NCBI GenBank assembly: GCA_022647725.1
Contig: JALCLG010000001.1
Span: 1,978,784 to 2,042,783 of the forward strand
Source of the DNA: Bacilli bacterium
Lineage (GTDB): Bacteria; Bacillota_I; Bacilli_A; RFN20; CAG-288
Length of the DNA stretch: 64,000 nucleotides
Direction of reading: 5' to 3'
Shown here: positions 51,250 to 61,674 of the stretch, one piece after another
Layout: the number at the start of each line of letters is the position of its first letter
How positions within the stretch are numbered: the first letter of the stretch is position 1
Program-made: the position numbers and the translations under genes
Notes under the pieces: generated by a model
What the model was told of the DNA's origin: nothing
Database searches by the model: none
The model's input: the letters and a program-made list of their open reading frames with translations, nothing else

Positions 51250-53979
51250 TTATTTCCCTTCGGCTTTCTTGACGATGGCGGCACAGCGATGGCAGAGCGG
51301 ATGTCCATCGACGTTTTCGGTCTCATCAAAATAGTTCCAGCAGCGGTCACATTTCGTGCCGGCATGCTTGCTGACGGCATTGGTCTCACTGACCTTGAAG
51401 GAAGAGACAATCAGGACGGAGGCCAGACTGGCTTCACCCAGTTTGCCGATCAGTGCCTTCTCCTCGTCATTGGCGGGAGCATAGCTGACACTGGCTTCGC
51501 TGGAAGAACCGATTACGCCGGACTGACGGACAGGCTCAATCAGACTGTTGATCTTGGCCCGTAACGCCACCAAGGTCTGATAATCCTTGCTCATCGTCGG
51601 ATCGACCGGTCCGAGATTCGGATAGGCTTCCAAGGCAACGTTGGCCAGATGGGTCTTCAGCGGCAAGGCTTCATAGACTTCTTCCATGGTGAAGCAAAGA
51701 ATCGGCGAATAGGCGATGGCTAAGGCTTTCACGATGTGGAAGAGGACACACTGAGTGTTCTTCCGCGAAGGCGAATCCTTCTCATCGCAATAGAGCGTGT
51801 CTTTCTTGAAATCAAGGTAGAAGGACGAGAGGTCGTTGACCATGAAGGTATTGACTTCATCGCTGACCCCGGCAAAGTTATAGCTGTCGTAATCCTTCAT
51901 CATGGCCGTGATGACTTCGTCAAGACGGTTGAGCATCAGACGGTCAAGATAACTTAACTCGGTCGGCTGATAATCAGGATTGTAGACCTCGGTCCCGCTG
52001 TCAAAGAGATTGGTCAGCATGAACTTGAAGGTGTTGCGGATCTTCTTGTATTGCTCGGAGCAGACCTTCAGGAGATCCTGGGTGAGCTTGATCTCGGCAG
52101 TCGTGTAATCGATGGATGTCGTCCAGAGACGGAGAATATCGGCACCATAGCTGTCGCAGATGGTGACCGGATCGATGCCATTCTTCTTGGACTTTGAGAA
52201 CTTCTCGCCGTTCTGATCGACTAAGAAGCCATGGGTGATGATTTCCTTGTACGGTGCCTTGCCCTGGGTAGCCACGGCAAGAATCATCGAAGAGTTATAC
52301 CAGCCACGATACTGGTCGTTGCCTTCAAAATAGATATCGGCAGGGAAAGGATGCTTTAAGGCAATATCCGCGGAGTAGAAGGAAGAACCGGAATCAAACC
52401 AGACATCCATGATGTCCTTTTCCTTAGTGAACTGACCGTGCGGCGAATGCGGATTATGATAGCCTTCCGGCAAGAGCTCGTTGGCTGTCTTCTCATACCA
52501 GATATCGCTGCCCTGTTCACGGAAAAGCTTTTCCACATGCTCAAAGAGCACCGGATCCAACAAGGGCTCGCCGTCTTCGCCATAGAAAATCGGAATCGGC
52601 ACGCCCCAGAGACGCTGACGGGAAATGCACCAGTCATCCCGGTTGGAGAGCATGTTCTCGAAACGGACCTTGCCCCAATCCGGAATATAGGTGACCTTCT
52701 CGGCTTCGGAAAGCAGCTTGTCCTTGATCTTGCTGATGGAGCAGAACCACTGGCTGGTAGCACGGAAAATGGTCGGCTTCTTGGTCCGCCAGTCATGCGG
52801 ATAGCTGTGAACGATGTCTTCTTCAAGGAGCAGTGCCTGCTCCCGCTTGAGGATCTCAATGACTTTGTCGTTGGCGGCCTCATAGAAAAGACCGGCCAGT
52901 TCCGGACCGGCACTTTGCATCATATAACCCTTCTCATCGACCGGGCAATAGGGCTCGATGCCATACTTCTTGGCCACCCGGTAATCGTCAAGACCATGGC
53001 CTGAGGCGATATGGACGCAGCCCGTGCCACTGTCGGAGGTGACATAGTCATCGCTCATCAGAATGGACTTCTGATCAAGGAAAGGATGCTTACAGATGAC
53101 GCCTTCCATCTCTTTGCCGGTGAAGGTTTCCAGTTTCTCGAACTTGGCAAACCCGAACTTGGCTTTGAGACTCTCGGCTAAGGAAGCTAAGACAACAAAT
53201 CTTCCCTGATCGGTATCGAAGAGACCGTATTCCATTCCCGGATTGAGGCAGATGCCTTGGTTGGCAGGAAGGGTCCACGGCGTCGTGGTCCAGATGACGA
53301 AATAATCGCCCGGTTTCACCAGGGCGTTGCCCTGGGTGACCTTGAATTTCACATAGATCGTCTTGGCCGTGACATCCTTGTATTCGATTTCGGCTTCGGC
53401 TAAGGCCGACTCACTCGACGGCGACCAGTTGACCGGTTTCAGACCTTTGTAAATCAGGCCGTCCATGGCCATCTGAGCAAAGAGATGAATCTGGTTAGCC
53501 TCATAGTCCCGGTCCAAGGTGAGGTAAGGATGGTCATAATCCCCGACCACGCCCAGACGGAGGATCTGCTGACGCTGACGGTCGACCTGAGTCAAGGCAT
53601 AATCCCGGCATTTCTTACGGAATTCAGCCGGCGGAGTCGTCCGACGGTCCACGCCGCTCTTGGTGACGCAAAGCTCAATCGGAAGGCCATGCGTATCCCA
53701 GCCTGGCGTATAAGGAACATAAAAGCCTTCCAGGTTCTTGCTGCGGATGATGATATCCTTGATGATCTTGTTTAAAGCATGGCCGGCATGAATCTCGTTG
53801 TTGGCATAAGGCGGACCATCATGCAGATAGAAGGCCGGTTTGCCTTCGTTGTGCTTTAACAGCATCTGATAAAGACCGATTTTCTTGAAATTCTCGACCA
53901 TCAGCGGTTCACGCTGAGGGAGATTGGCTCTCATCGGGAAGGTGCCTTTCGGCATCAGTAAGGTATCTTTGATTTCCAT
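51250..53979 (-). CDS. ileS: Isoleucyl-tRNA synthetase
   Basis: 909 residues. Class I synthetase with the HxGH motif as HAGH in ANNEIHAGHALNK, KMSKS as KFSKS, and a C-terminal zinc motif CDRCWNYFDE...CHRC. The catalytic and editing domains look complete. Promoter at 54021-54049 with a leader of about 35 bases. No T-box is seen upstream. Confidence 0.97.
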   Translation of the reverse strand: MEIKDTLLMPKGTFPMRANLPQREPLMVENFKKIGLYQMLLKHNEGKPAFYLHDGPPYANNEIHAGHALNKIIKDIIIRSKNLEGFYVPYTPGWDTHGLPIELCVTKSGVDRRTTPPAEFRKKCRDYALTQVDRQRQQILRLGVVGDYDHPYLTLDRDYEANQIHLFAQMAMDGLIYKGLKPVNWSPSSESALAEAEIEYKDVTAKTIYVKFKVTQGNALVKPGDYFVIWTTTPWTLPANQGICLNPGMEYGLFDTDQGRFVVLASLAESLKAKFGFAKFEKLETFTGKEMEGVICKHPFLDQKSILMSDDYVTSDSGTGCVHIASGHGLDDYRVAKKYGIEPYCPVDEKGYMMQSAGPELAGLFYEAANDKVIEILKREQALLLEEDIVHSYPHDWRTKKPTIFRATSQWFCSISKIKDKLLSEAEKVTYIPDWGKVRFENMLSNRDDWCISRQRLWGVPIPIFYGEDGEPLLDPVLFEHVEKLFREQGSDIWYEKTANELLPEGYHNPHSPHGQFTKEKDIMDVWFDSGSSFYSADIALKHPFPADIYFEGNDQYRGWYNSSMILAVATQGKAPYKEIITHGFLVDQNGEKFSKSKKNGIDPVTICDSYGADILRLWTTSIDYTTAEIKLTQDLLKVCSEQYKKIRNTFKFMLTNLFDSGTEVYNPDYQPTELSYLDRLMLNRLDEVITAMMKDYDSYNFAGVSDEVNTFMVNDLSSFYLDFKKDTLYCDEKDSPSRKNTQCVLFHIVKALAIAYSPILCFTMEEVYEALPLKTHLANVALEAYPNLGPVDPTMSKDYQTLVALRAKINSLIEPVRQSGVIGSSSEASVSYAPANDEEKALIGKLGEASLASVLIVSSFKVSETNAVSKHAGTKCDRCWNYFDETENVDGHPLCHRCAAIVKKAEGK

Positions 53980-54020
53980 CGTCTATCCTCCTTAAAAGGC
54001 GTCTGTTTTTTGACTTTACT

Positions 54021-54049
54021 ATTATAAAGGCTTTGGGAGCTTAACACAA
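54021..54049 (-). promoter_or_regulatory. Promoter of the ileS-lspA-rluD operon
   Basis: On the minus strand TTGTGT (54044-54049), 17-base spacer, TATAAT (54021-54026). Confidence 0.75.
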
Positions 54050-54080
54050 CGACAAAACAACGCACAGCAACCCCGGAAAC

Positions 54081-54310
54081 AAAAAATCCAACCCTTGCGG
54101 ATTGGATTCTTGTTTCAATGCGTGTTAAACACAGGAAACCGATAATTAGGTATCTAAACCGGTTGGGCACGCAAATCCGTCACTTACCATAGAAAAACCA
54201 TTGGCACCACATCCGTCAACTCAAAAGGCTGCCATTGTCTTTCGCAATAGGCAAATAGGAAACACACCTGTTATTTGAAAAGTCACGGACAAATAACGGA
54301 TAGTGAAAAC
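54081..54310 (-). ncRNA. Possible small RNA between tRNA-Phe and ileS
   Basis: No ORF is credible here, but the stretch ends on the minus strand in a terminator-like hairpin (AATCCAA/TTGGATT, 54085-54108, with a T tract). It contains an 8-bp inverted repeat GTTATTTG/CAAATAAC (54270-54297) and two copies of a GTGACGGATxTGxGTGCCxAA-like element about 43 bases apart. tRNA-Phe has its own terminator upstream, so this terminator probably ends a separate transcript. No family recognised. Confidence 0.35.
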
Positions 54311-54334
54311 AAAAAAGCCCTCGGTTGAGGGCTT
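54311..54334 (-). terminator. Terminator of tRNA-Phe
   Basis: AGCCCTC / GAGGGCT with loop GGTT and six A on the + strand side. Confidence 0.85.
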
Positions 54335-54345
54335 ATTTACTTCAA

Positions 54346-54421
54346 TGGTGGCCCAAGGCAGGGTCGAACTGCCGACACCAGCATTTTCAGTGCTGTGCTC
54401 TGCCAGCTGAGCTATCGGGCC
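54346..54421 (-). tRNA. tRNA-Phe (anticodon GAA)
   Basis: Cloverleaf on the minus strand: acceptor GGCCCGA with TTGGGCC (one G-T wobble pair), anticodon stem CAGCA/TGCTG with loop CTGAAAA (anticodon GAA), T arm with GTTCGA, encoded CCA. Confidence 0.96.
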
Positions 54422-54810
54422 ATCTAGTTTTGAAGCTTTGTTAGTATATCAAAGAAAAAACGGATATTCAAGTAGATTTCAAGTCCCAAGCCCTCCCCTG
54501 AAAAAGTCTTGAGAAGCGGGAAACCTTTTTGGCATCCTCGGGAAGAAACTGAGACCCGGAAAACGCCTTTGAAAGAAAGACAGGTTTTCTCTTTTTGACC
54601 AATTTTGAAGAAAAATCTTTCAAATTTTTTTGACTTTCTTCAGCCGAGGCCTTTGAGGAGCATCAAATCCAGGCTACCCTTAGCCGAAATTTCGGATTTT
54701 TCAAATTTCCGATACCACCTTAATGAGACAAATATTGGACAAATCTGCAACTTATTTTAGACTTGTTTTGAACTTATTTTGAACCTTTTCCAAGGGCAAA
54801 AATTTAGTCC
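54422..54810. other. AT-rich intergenic region, no gene seen
   Basis: About 390 bases with T/A runs and no ORF above background. It must hold the tRNA-Phe promoter on the minus strand. Confidence 0.5.
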
Positions 54811-54839
54811 TTGATTTTCCGAAATCAATCGTTTATATT
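54811..54839 (+). promoter_or_regulatory. Promoter of the Sel1-repeat gene
   Basis: TTGATT (54811-54816), 17-base spacer, TATATT (54834-54839), with ribosome site AAAGGAAA before the ATG at 54866. Confidence 0.75.
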
Positions 54840-54865
54840 GGCCGAAACGAAAGGAAATCCTCACG

Positions 54866-56008
54866 ATGGAAACTCAAAAGGAAAACGTGGATTATGCAGC
54901 TGAAGATTTCGGCTTTAAAGACTGTCTTGCCTCTCCCTGGAAGTTTCGCTATCCTCCGTTTCGGAGCATGGAATATCTGGCTTATCTGAAGAAGAAGGAA
55001 CGTGAGGATGGCCTGACGGATGAAGAAGAAGTCTTGGAAGCTTATCTGCTTTATATCCGGCGGGAAGCCCTGCCGGAAGGCCTCGTCTATAACGTCATCC
55101 TCAAAGCCAACCAAGGCAAGGCCCGGTTTTGTTATCTCTTAGGTATCTTCCATTGGGAAGGCTATTCCCCCTATCTGCAGTCCAGCTACCAGTCCTATGA
55201 CTTCTTCGTCAAAGCCTACCGTGGGAAAGTAAAAGCAGCCTGCCTGTATCTGGGAATCCTATCCCTGCTTGGCAAAGGCACCAGCCGCAATGTCCCTAAA
55301 GCCATCTCCTATCTGAAAGAAGCCCAGCCTAGCCGGGAAAAGGACCGCTGGCTTGGCTTAGCCTTACTGGAAACCGGCCAAGACAGCCAAGGGATTCCGC
55401 TCTTGAAACGGGCCGAAGAAGACGGCGATGGGGTCAGCTCCTACTATCTGGGAATGACCTATCTTCAGGGAAATCACGTTTCCAAAGACGAGGAAGCCGC
55501 CTTCGGCCACTTCGTCCTGGGAGCCGAGAAACGGTCGCAGGCCTGCTGCAAGGAAGCGGCCTTATTAGCCTATGACGGCCGCGGCACGGACAAGGATTCC
55601 TTGATGGCTTTGGCCTATTTCCTCAAGGCCAAGGATGACCCCTACTGCTGTTTCCGGGCAGCCGAGATCCTCGAGGACCATCCCAGCATGAATCAGAGCC
55701 AGGTGAAAGGTCTTTACCTGAAGAGCTATCATCTGGGCTATCTGGAAGGCGGCTTCCGCTATGCCAAAGCCCACCTCCATCATGAAGAGGAGGCCCGGGT
55801 CATCGCCCAGACGTTAGCCAGCAAATACCCGGAACTCTATTTCCACCTCTATCTCGAATATTACCATCAGAACGGCACCCAGGGAAACGAGTACCTGCGG
55901 GCCGGAATGCTCCTCGGCGACCCCAGCTGTCTGGCCGAGGGGAGAAAACACCACCGTTTTTCCCGTTTTCTCCAAAAACTGGACAGCAAGGTTTCTCCTC
56001 AGGAATAA
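54866..56008 (+). CDS. Sel1/TPR-like repeat protein
   Basis: 380 residues without a signal peptide. From about residue 90 it is a helical solenoid of Sel1-like units of about 35 residues (for example KAACLYLGILSLLGKGTSRNVPKAISYLKEA and VSSYYLGMTYLQGNHVSKDEEAAFGHF). Such repeats scaffold protein complexes; the partner is unknown. It starts behind its own promoter. Residues 1-90 are charged and unassigned. Confidence 0.78.
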   Translation: METQKENVDYAAEDFGFKDCLASPWKFRYPPFRSMEYLAYLKKKEREDGLTDEEEVLEAYLLYIRREALPEGLVYNVILKANQGKARFCYLLGIFHWEGYSPYLQSSYQSYDFFVKAYRGKVKAACLYLGILSLLGKGTSRNVPKAISYLKEAQPSREKDRWLGLALLETGQDSQGIPLLKRAEEDGDGVSSYYLGMTYLQGNHVSKDEEAAFGHFVLGAEKRSQACCKEAALLAYDGRGTDKDSLMALAYFLKAKDDPYCCFRAAEILEDHPSMNQSQVKGLYLKSYHLGYLEGGFRYAKAHLHHEEEARVIAQTLASKYPELYFHLYLEYYHQNGTQGNEYLRAGMLLGDPSCLAEGRKHHRFSRFLQKLDSKVSPQE

Positions 56009-56046
56009 AAGGCAAAGTCCGCCTATCCATGGTAAAATAGTGGACG

Positions 56047-58461
56047 ATGACCACGTTTTACCTGTCCGTCCACGATATCGTTGATGTCATTCTGCGCCGC
56101 GGGCATTTGGACACCCGCGTTTTCAATCGTGCCTCGATGCAGGAAGGCAGCCGGCTCCATGCCCTCTATCAGGGGGAGCAGGGATCCGATTATCTTTCCG
56201 AATATCCGCTGGAATATACCTTTCTATCCAAAGACTTCGCCTATGTCGTCAACGGCAAAGCGGATGGCGTGATGATTGCCCCCAACGGTGCCGTAACCGT
56301 TGAGGAAATCAAGACGACCGTCGCCGACCTGGATGAGTTCATCCATGACCATGCCCAGTGGCATCTCGGTCAGGCAATCTTCTATGCCTACATCATCGCC
56401 AAGGACCGGAATCTCAGCTCCGTCACCATCGTGATGACCTATCTCAAGCAGAACAACACCCATATCCGCAAACAGATCCGCCAGGTCTATACCCTGGAGG
56501 AACTGGAAGCCTTCGTCAATGACGTCATTGCCCGCTATACCCGTTACTGGGAGAAGGTGATGGCCTTCAAGAAGGAACGGAATCTTTCAGTGAAGGATCT
56601 GCCTTTCCCGTTTAAGAGTCTCCGACCCGGTCAGCAGGAGATGATGGCGTTTGTCGACAAGGCCGCCGACGAGAAGAAGCAGGTCTTCATCGAAGCCCCG
56701 ACCGGCATCGGCAAAACCGTCTCCGTCCTCTATCCGCTGGTGAAACGCTTTGCCACGAAAGCCACGGACCGCATCTTCTATCTGACCAACAAGAACTCCA
56801 TCAAGAAGGTGGCCATGGAGACCTTGCGGATCTTCAGCCAGGACAAAGCCAAGATCAAAGCCGTGGAGTTCACCTCCAAGGAGAATATCTGTTTCAACGA
56901 CAAGAAGGGACACTGCAATCCCGATGAATGTCCTTTTGCCAGGAATTACTACGATAAACTGCTGGATGCCATCTTTGACGCTCTGAACCGATATGACCTC
57001 TTCGATAGGGCCACGATCGAATCTTTATGTTTTGAAAAGACGATGTGTCCCTTCGAGTTCCAGATTGACTTATCCAACTATGCCGATGTCCTGGTCTGCG
57101 ACTATACCTATGTCTATGACTACCACGACCGGCTCGGCCTGGAAGACGACAATCAGGCTCACCGGCACACGGAGCTTCTGGTCGATGAATGCCACAACCT
57201 CCCCGACCGCGTCCGGGACATGTACTCCCTGACGTTGGATGTCCACGAACTCGAGAAGGCCTTATCCTTGTGCAGCGGGCGGGAGTTTGTGCTCCTCAAA
57301 GCCCATATTCTGGATCTTCAGAAGGCCATTGATGCCATTGAGATTCCCGAGGACGATCCCGATGTCCAGCATAATCGTCTCCATCTGCTGGATGTCGTTC
57401 CCCCAGCTTTTGAGAAGGCCGTCACCGACGGCATCAGCGACATCAAGGAACTGCTGAAGAAGCATACCGACCTGGTCACGGATCCGTTGCTGGATTATTT
57501 CTATTTGCTTAACAGCGCCCTTTATCTCTGTCAGCTTTTGGATCAGCCGGACACCCGACCGTCGTTCCTCTTTTATGTGATGGTGGATTCTGAGCGGAAG
57601 GTGGAAGCCGTCCGGATTGCCAATCTCGACAGCCGTCCTCTGATCAAGGAAGGCTCGGATCTTTTTGAGTCGGTCATCTATTTCTCCGCCACGCTCTCGC
57701 CGAAAGAGTATTACATCGACCTGCTCGGCGGTGACAGCAAGGACCTGTCCAACCGGCTGATTCTGTCGTCGCCTTTCCCGTTAGCCAACCGCAAGGTCTT
57801 TGTCTCGACGTCCCTGTCGCTTTATTACCGGGACCGCGACAACACCCTGTTTGAAGTCTTCTCGCTGGTGAAGACCGCCTGTTCAATGAAGAAAGGCAAC
57901 TACTTTGTCTTCTGCCCTTCGTTTGATTATCTCGATGCCTTAGCCAATCTTTTCAGTCAGGATCCTTTGGATGACTGCCTGCTGCTGACCCAAGGGCACA
58001 GCATGAGCGAGACGGGCCGTGAGGAGTTCCTGGCTCATTTCCAGGCGGACAATCCTCAGACGACGATCGGCCTCATGGTCTTAGGCGGCATTTTCAGCGA
58101 AGGCATCGATCTGGTCGGTGACCGCCTCATCGGCAGCATCGTCATCTCCGTGGGTCTGCCGCAAATGAACTTTGAAAGAGACCGGCTGATGGATTATTAT
58201 GATAAGACGAGCACCCCCGAGGAAAAGCAGAAAGGCTTCTCCTATGCTTACACTTACCCGGGCGTCAACCGGGTCTTGCAGGCCGCCGGACGGGTGATCC
58301 GGACGGATCAGGATGTCGGCTTCATGCTCTTCATTGACAGTCGCTTTAAGTATTCGCTCTATCGGAAAGTGTTCCAGGAGATCTACCCGGATGCCACCTA
58401 TCTCTACTCCAAAGGTCAGCTGAAGCTGGAACTCCGCCAATTCTGGGGGAACAAGAAATGA
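56047..58461 (+). CDS. DinG/XPD-type helicase fused to a PD-(D/E)XK nuclease-like domain
   Basis: 804 residues. Residues 1-165 look like a PD-(D/E)XK nuclease fold: [13 protein letters not shown] (Asp) and VEEIKTT (E-x-K) with a following helix. The helicase part has Walker [10 protein letters not shown] (about 217), four cysteines of an Fe-S cluster ([17 protein letters not shown] and CFEKTMCPF region), DECH box in LLVDECHN and motif [17 protein letters not shown]/DinG helicases move 5'-3' on single strands in repair. An extended -10 (TGGTAAAAT, 56030-56038) lies 8 bases before the ATG with no ribosome site, so it may be leaderless. lepA overlaps its end by 4 bases. Confidence 0.88.
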   Translation: MTTFYLSVHDIVDVILRRGHLDTRVFNRASMQEGSRLHALYQGEQGSDYLSEYPLEYTFLSKDFAYVVNGKADGVMIAPNGAVTVEEIKTTVADLDEFIHDHAQWHLGQAIFYAYIIAKDRNLSSVTIVMTYLKQNNTHIRKQIRQVYTLEELEAFVNDVIARYTRYWEKVMAFKKERNLSVKDLPFPFKSLRPGQQEMMAFVDKAADEKKQVFIEAPTGIGKTVSVLYPLVKRFATKATDRIFYLTNKNSIKKVAMETLRIFSQDKAKIKAVEFTSKENICFNDKKGHCNPDECPFARNYYDKLLDAIFDALNRYDLFDRATIESLCFEKTMCPFEFQIDLSNYADVLVCDYTYVYDYHDRLGLEDDNQAHRHTELLVDECHNLPDRVRDMYSLTLDVHELEKALSLCSGREFVLLKAHILDLQKAIDAIEIPEDDPDVQHNRLHLLDVVPPAFEKAVTDGISDIKELLKKHTDLVTDPLLDYFYLLNSALYLCQLLDQPDTRPSFLFYVMVDSERKVEAVRIANLDSRPLIKEGSDLFESVIYFSATLSPKEYYIDLLGGDSKDLSNRLILSSPFPLANRKVFVSTSLSLYYRDRDNTLFEVFSLVKTACSMKKGNYFVFCPSFDYLDALANLFSQDPLDDCLLLTQGHSMSETGREEFLAHFQADNPQTTIGLMVLGGIFSEGIDLVGDRLIGSIVISVGLPQMNFERDRLMDYYDKTSTPEEKQKGFSYAYTYPGVNRVLQAAGRVIRTDQDVGFMLFIDSRFKYSLYRKVFQEIYPDATYLYSKGQLKLELRQFWGNKK

Positions 58462-60278
58462 TCTTCGATAATCAGCATATCCGTAACTTCTGCGTCGTGG
58501 CCCATATCGATCACGGCAAAAGCACCCTCTGCGACCGGATTCTGGAAAAGACCGGTGCCGTCGAGCTAAGAGACCTGCAGCCTCAGCTTTTGGATGATAT
58601 GTCGATTGAACGGGAGCGGGGCATCACCATCAAGCTCAATGCCGTTTCCGTCACCTATCATGCCAAGAACGGCGAAGACTATCTTTTCAACCTGATCGAC
58701 ACTCCTGGCCATGTCGACTTCACCTATGAGGTCAGCCGTTCCTTACGGGCCTGCGAAGGCGCCATCCTGGTGGTCGATGCCACCCAGGGCGTTCAGGCAC
58801 AGACCTTGGCCAACGGCTACCTGGCGTTGGATAACGGGCTGAAACTGCTGCCGGTCATCAACAAGATCGACCTGCCTTCCGCCGATGTCGAACGGTGTCA
58901 GTTGGAGCTGATCGATACCCTCCAGATCGATCCAGACCGCTGCCTTTCCGTTTCCGCCAAGACCGGTCAGGGCGTTGAGGAAATGCTGGAACATATCGTC
59001 ACGGATCTGCCGGCGCCGCACGGCGATATCCAGGCCCCTTTCAAGGCCTTGATCTTCGACAGCCGCTTCGATTCCTATCGGGGCGTCATCGTCATGATCC
59101 GAGTCTTCGACGGCAAAATCAGCGTTGGCGATAAGATCAAGCTGATGGCCGATGGCGTGGTTTATACCGTTACCGAATTAGGTATGCGAACCCCGAAAGA
59201 AGAAAAGACGGAGTTCCTCAAGGTCGGGGAAGTCGGTTACCTTGCCGCTTCGATTAAAAATATCAAAGATGTCAGTGTCGGCGATACCATTACCGGTGCT
59301 GACAATCCGACCGACAAGCCCCTGATGGGATTCCGTAAATCCCAGCCGATGGTCTTCGCCGGTCTCTATCCCAGCGATAACAAGGATTTCGAGAATCTCC
59401 ATACAGCATTGGATAAGTTATCTCTCAACGATAGTGCCCTGGTCTATGAGCCGGAAACTTCCGTTGCCCTAGGCTCGGGTTTCCGTTGCGGTTTCTTAGG
59501 TCTTCTCCATATGGAAGTCATCCAGGAACGTCTGGAAGAGGAGTATGACCTGGATCTGGTCTGCACAGCCCCGAGTGTCGTCTATGAGATTCTCTTCACC
59601 GATGGCCACACGGAGTTCATCCAGAACCCGGCGGAATTCCCAAAGGATCATACCAAGGTCAAGCAGACCAAGGAGCCTTTCAGCAAGGTCGAAATCATGA
59701 CCCCGAAGGACTATGTCGGCAACATCATGACGCTCTGCCAGAACAAACGCGGCGAGTACAAGACCATGACCTACATCGATGAGACCCGGGTTAAGCTCGA
59801 ATACAAGATGCCGTTAAGCGAGATCGTCTTTGATTTCTTCGATAAACTCAAGAGCGTCTCCCAGGGCTATGCTTCCCTGGATTACGAGCTCTTAGGGGAA
59901 GAAGTCAGCGATGTGGAGCGGATGGACATCCTCCTCAACGGCGAACCCGTGGATGCTTTGACGACCATCGTCTACCGTCCCACGGCCTATTCGAGGGCGC
60001 GGGCGGTTGTCGATAAGCTCAAGGATGTCATTCCTAAGCAGCAGTTCGAGATCCCAGTCCAGGCAGCGTTCGGCAGCAAGGTCATTGCCCGGGCTGACAT
60101 CAAGGCCGTCCGGAAGGATGTTCTGGCCAAGTGCTATGGCGGCGATATTTCCCGTAAGAAGAAGCTCTTGGAGAAGCAGAAGCGCGGCAAGAAGCGGATG
60201 AAGGAATTCGGTAAGGTTCAGGTGCCGCAGGATGCCTTCATTGCCATGCTGACGGTCGACGAAGGGACGGAAAAGTAG
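58458..60278 (+). CDS. lepA: Elongation factor 4 (LepA)
   Basis: 606 residues. Translational GTPase with G1 AHIDHGKST, switch ERGITIK, G3 DTPGHVD and G4 NKIDLP, then the EF-G-like domains and the LepA-specific C-terminal domain ([20 protein letters not shown]). Acts on the ribosome in initiation and back-translocation. Start overlaps the helicase stop (ATGA), so they are co-translated. Confidence 0.97.
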   Translation: MIFDNQHIRNFCVVAHIDHGKSTLCDRILEKTGAVELRDLQPQLLDDMSIERERGITIKLNAVSVTYHAKNGEDYLFNLIDTPGHVDFTYEVSRSLRACEGAILVVDATQGVQAQTLANGYLALDNGLKLLPVINKIDLPSADVERCQLELIDTLQIDPDRCLSVSAKTGQGVEEMLEHIVTDLPAPHGDIQAPFKALIFDSRFDSYRGVIVMIRVFDGKISVGDKIKLMADGVVYTVTELGMRTPKEEKTEFLKVGEVGYLAASIKNIKDVSVGDTITGADNPTDKPLMGFRKSQPMVFAGLYPSDNKDFENLHTALDKLSLNDSALVYEPETSVALGSGFRCGFLGLLHMEVIQERLEEEYDLDLVCTAPSVVYEILFTDGHTEFIQNPAEFPKDHTKVKQTKEPFSKVEIMTPKDYVGNIMTLCQNKRGEYKTMTYIDETRVKLEYKMPLSEIVFDFFDKLKSVSQGYASLDYELLGEEVSDVERMDILLNGEPVDALTTIVYRPTAYSRARAVVDKLKDVIPKQQFEIPVQAAFGSKVIARADIKAVRKDVLAKCYGGDISRKKKLLEKQKRGKKRMKEFGKVQVPQDAFIAMLTVDEGTEK

Positions 60279-60351
60279 AATCTTAGTTTTTAATTAGTAA
60301 TTAAATAGTAAAAGCCGGGGCTTTGTCCTATAATGGTGCTATCGTAATCCC

Positions 60352-61674
60352 ATGATCAATACAAACGAGGGCCGACGCTTCACCGATGATGTCTATGCCA
60401 CCAAGGAGCAGGTCCAGGCGATTTATAATCGTGAGGATGTTTCTTCCGTCTGGGATAAAGTCCTTCTTTACCGCCAGAATTTTTCGGTGATGACCGAGCT
60501 TAAGGATACTCAGGGCAACCCCTATAAGATTTCCCTGACCCGGAAGCTTTTAGCCGACAGTTATACCTTGGAGCTGGGGCTGATGGAGGATCTCATTGCC
60601 TTCATTGCCTTAAGTCCGGAGAGTCAGAACAAGATCCTGCTGCGCCGGAAGTCGGCGGCCTTGACGGCCGTATTGAAGTTCAACGGCAGTCCGGTGCCTT
60701 CCCAGGATACCTTGGATAAGCTGTCCCTCGATCAGATTGAGTCCATTCCCTCGGATCTGTTCGTAGCGGATGCCTACAGCAAAGCCTACAATCAGGATTA
60801 TCTTGCCAACGGTCTTACGTTGGCTGCCATCGAAACCATCAACCGCAGCGTCATCGGCGAAAGCCAGGACGGCGCGGTCAGTTACCGCAAAGGGGTCGTC
60901 AATGATGTCCGCAATCCGCTGACGGTTCCGCCGGCCGAGACCATTCCCGAGCATCTTAACGGGCTGTTAGCCTTCTTAGGGCAGAACGAAATCCCTGCCA
61001 TCCTGAGAGCGCTGGCCATTCCGTTTGTCTTTGATTTCCTGAAGCCGTTTGAATATTTCTTTGAAGGCACGGCCAGCATCTTCAGCAAGAGCTTCCTCTC
61101 CTGCAGCGGCTTCCATGCCTTAGGCTATCTGCTGGATTTCGAGTCGATTGCTTTCTCCCGAAGCAAGAATTTCTTTGATATCACCAAAGAGAGCGAGAAG
61201 ACGTTGGATCTCACGTATTTCATCAATTCCATTTTGCCTTTCATCATCCGGGATGAGGTCTTGCTCCGTTCTGACCTGATGGCCTGCAAGAAAGAGGAAG
61301 AGGCCAAAAAGGCTCAGCCCGTCTTAAGTCCGGACGGCACGCCAAGTCCTGCGGTCACCGAGGAGATCGTTCCGACCTTGGCCTTGCCGGTATTTCCGGT
61401 CTCGGCCGAAAGCGCGGCCATCGAGGACAATGCCAAGAAGCTCAGGGAAGTCTATCCGCAGCTCAAACGCAAGGAAGCCCATTTCTATGCCGGCCATTGC
61501 ACGGTCGGATTCAAATATACGATTGATCAGTTCCGCAGCGAAGAGAAGACCGTTTATGAAACTGCCCGGACCAGCATGGATGATCTGGCCACCCGGGGCT
61601 TCTATAAGAAAGAGAAGCTGAAGAACAAGTTCGTGTACTCGCCGATTCCACTGACGGAGGATAAAAAACAATGA
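60352..61674 (+). CDS. Fic-fold protein lacking the catalytic motif
   Basis: 440 residues. Residues about 175-250 follow Fic proteins closely: YRKGVVNDV, LTVPPAETIPEHLNGLLAFL, then the helix where HPFxDGNGRxxR is expected. Here that stretch reads LKPFEYFFEGTASIFSK (about 230-246), so the catalytic His is Lys and the anion-hole DGNGR is gone. AMP transfer is therefore very unlikely. The C-terminal part (about 375-440) looks like a winged helix (TSMDDLATRGFYKKEK). A TATAAT box lies 16 bases before the start. Next gene overlaps by 4 bases. Perhaps a regulatory or DNA-binding pseudo-enzyme. Confidence 0.75.
   Translation: MINTNEGRRFTDDVYATKEQVQAIYNREDVSSVWDKVLLYRQNFSVMTELKDTQGNPYKISLTRKLLADSYTLELGLMEDLIAFIALSPESQNKILLRRKSAALTAVLKFNGSPVPSQDTLDKLSLDQIESIPSDLFVADAYSKAYNQDYLANGLTLAAIETINRSVIGESQDGAVSYRKGVVNDVRNPLTVPPAETIPEHLNGLLAFLGQNEIPAILRALAIPFVFDFLKPFEYFFEGTASIFSKSFLSCSGFHALGYLLDFESIAFSRSKNFFDITKESEKTLDLTYFINSILPFIIRDEVLLRSDLMACKKEEEAKKAQPVLSPDGTPSPAVTEEIVPTLALPVFPVSAESAAIEDNAKKLREVYPQLKRKEAHFYAGHCTVGFKYTIDQFRSEEKTVYETARTSMDDLATRGFYKKEKLKNKFVYSPIPLTEDKKQ

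Noticed and set aside
53955..54170. 71-codon minus-strand ORF upstream of ileS
   Set aside because: It crosses a terminator hairpin and the ileS promoter and overlaps the ileS start in another frame.
53980..54310. T-box riboswitch for ileS
   Set aside because: The conserved AGGGTGGNACCGCG-type antiterminator sequence is absent and the terminator lies upstream of the ileS promoter.
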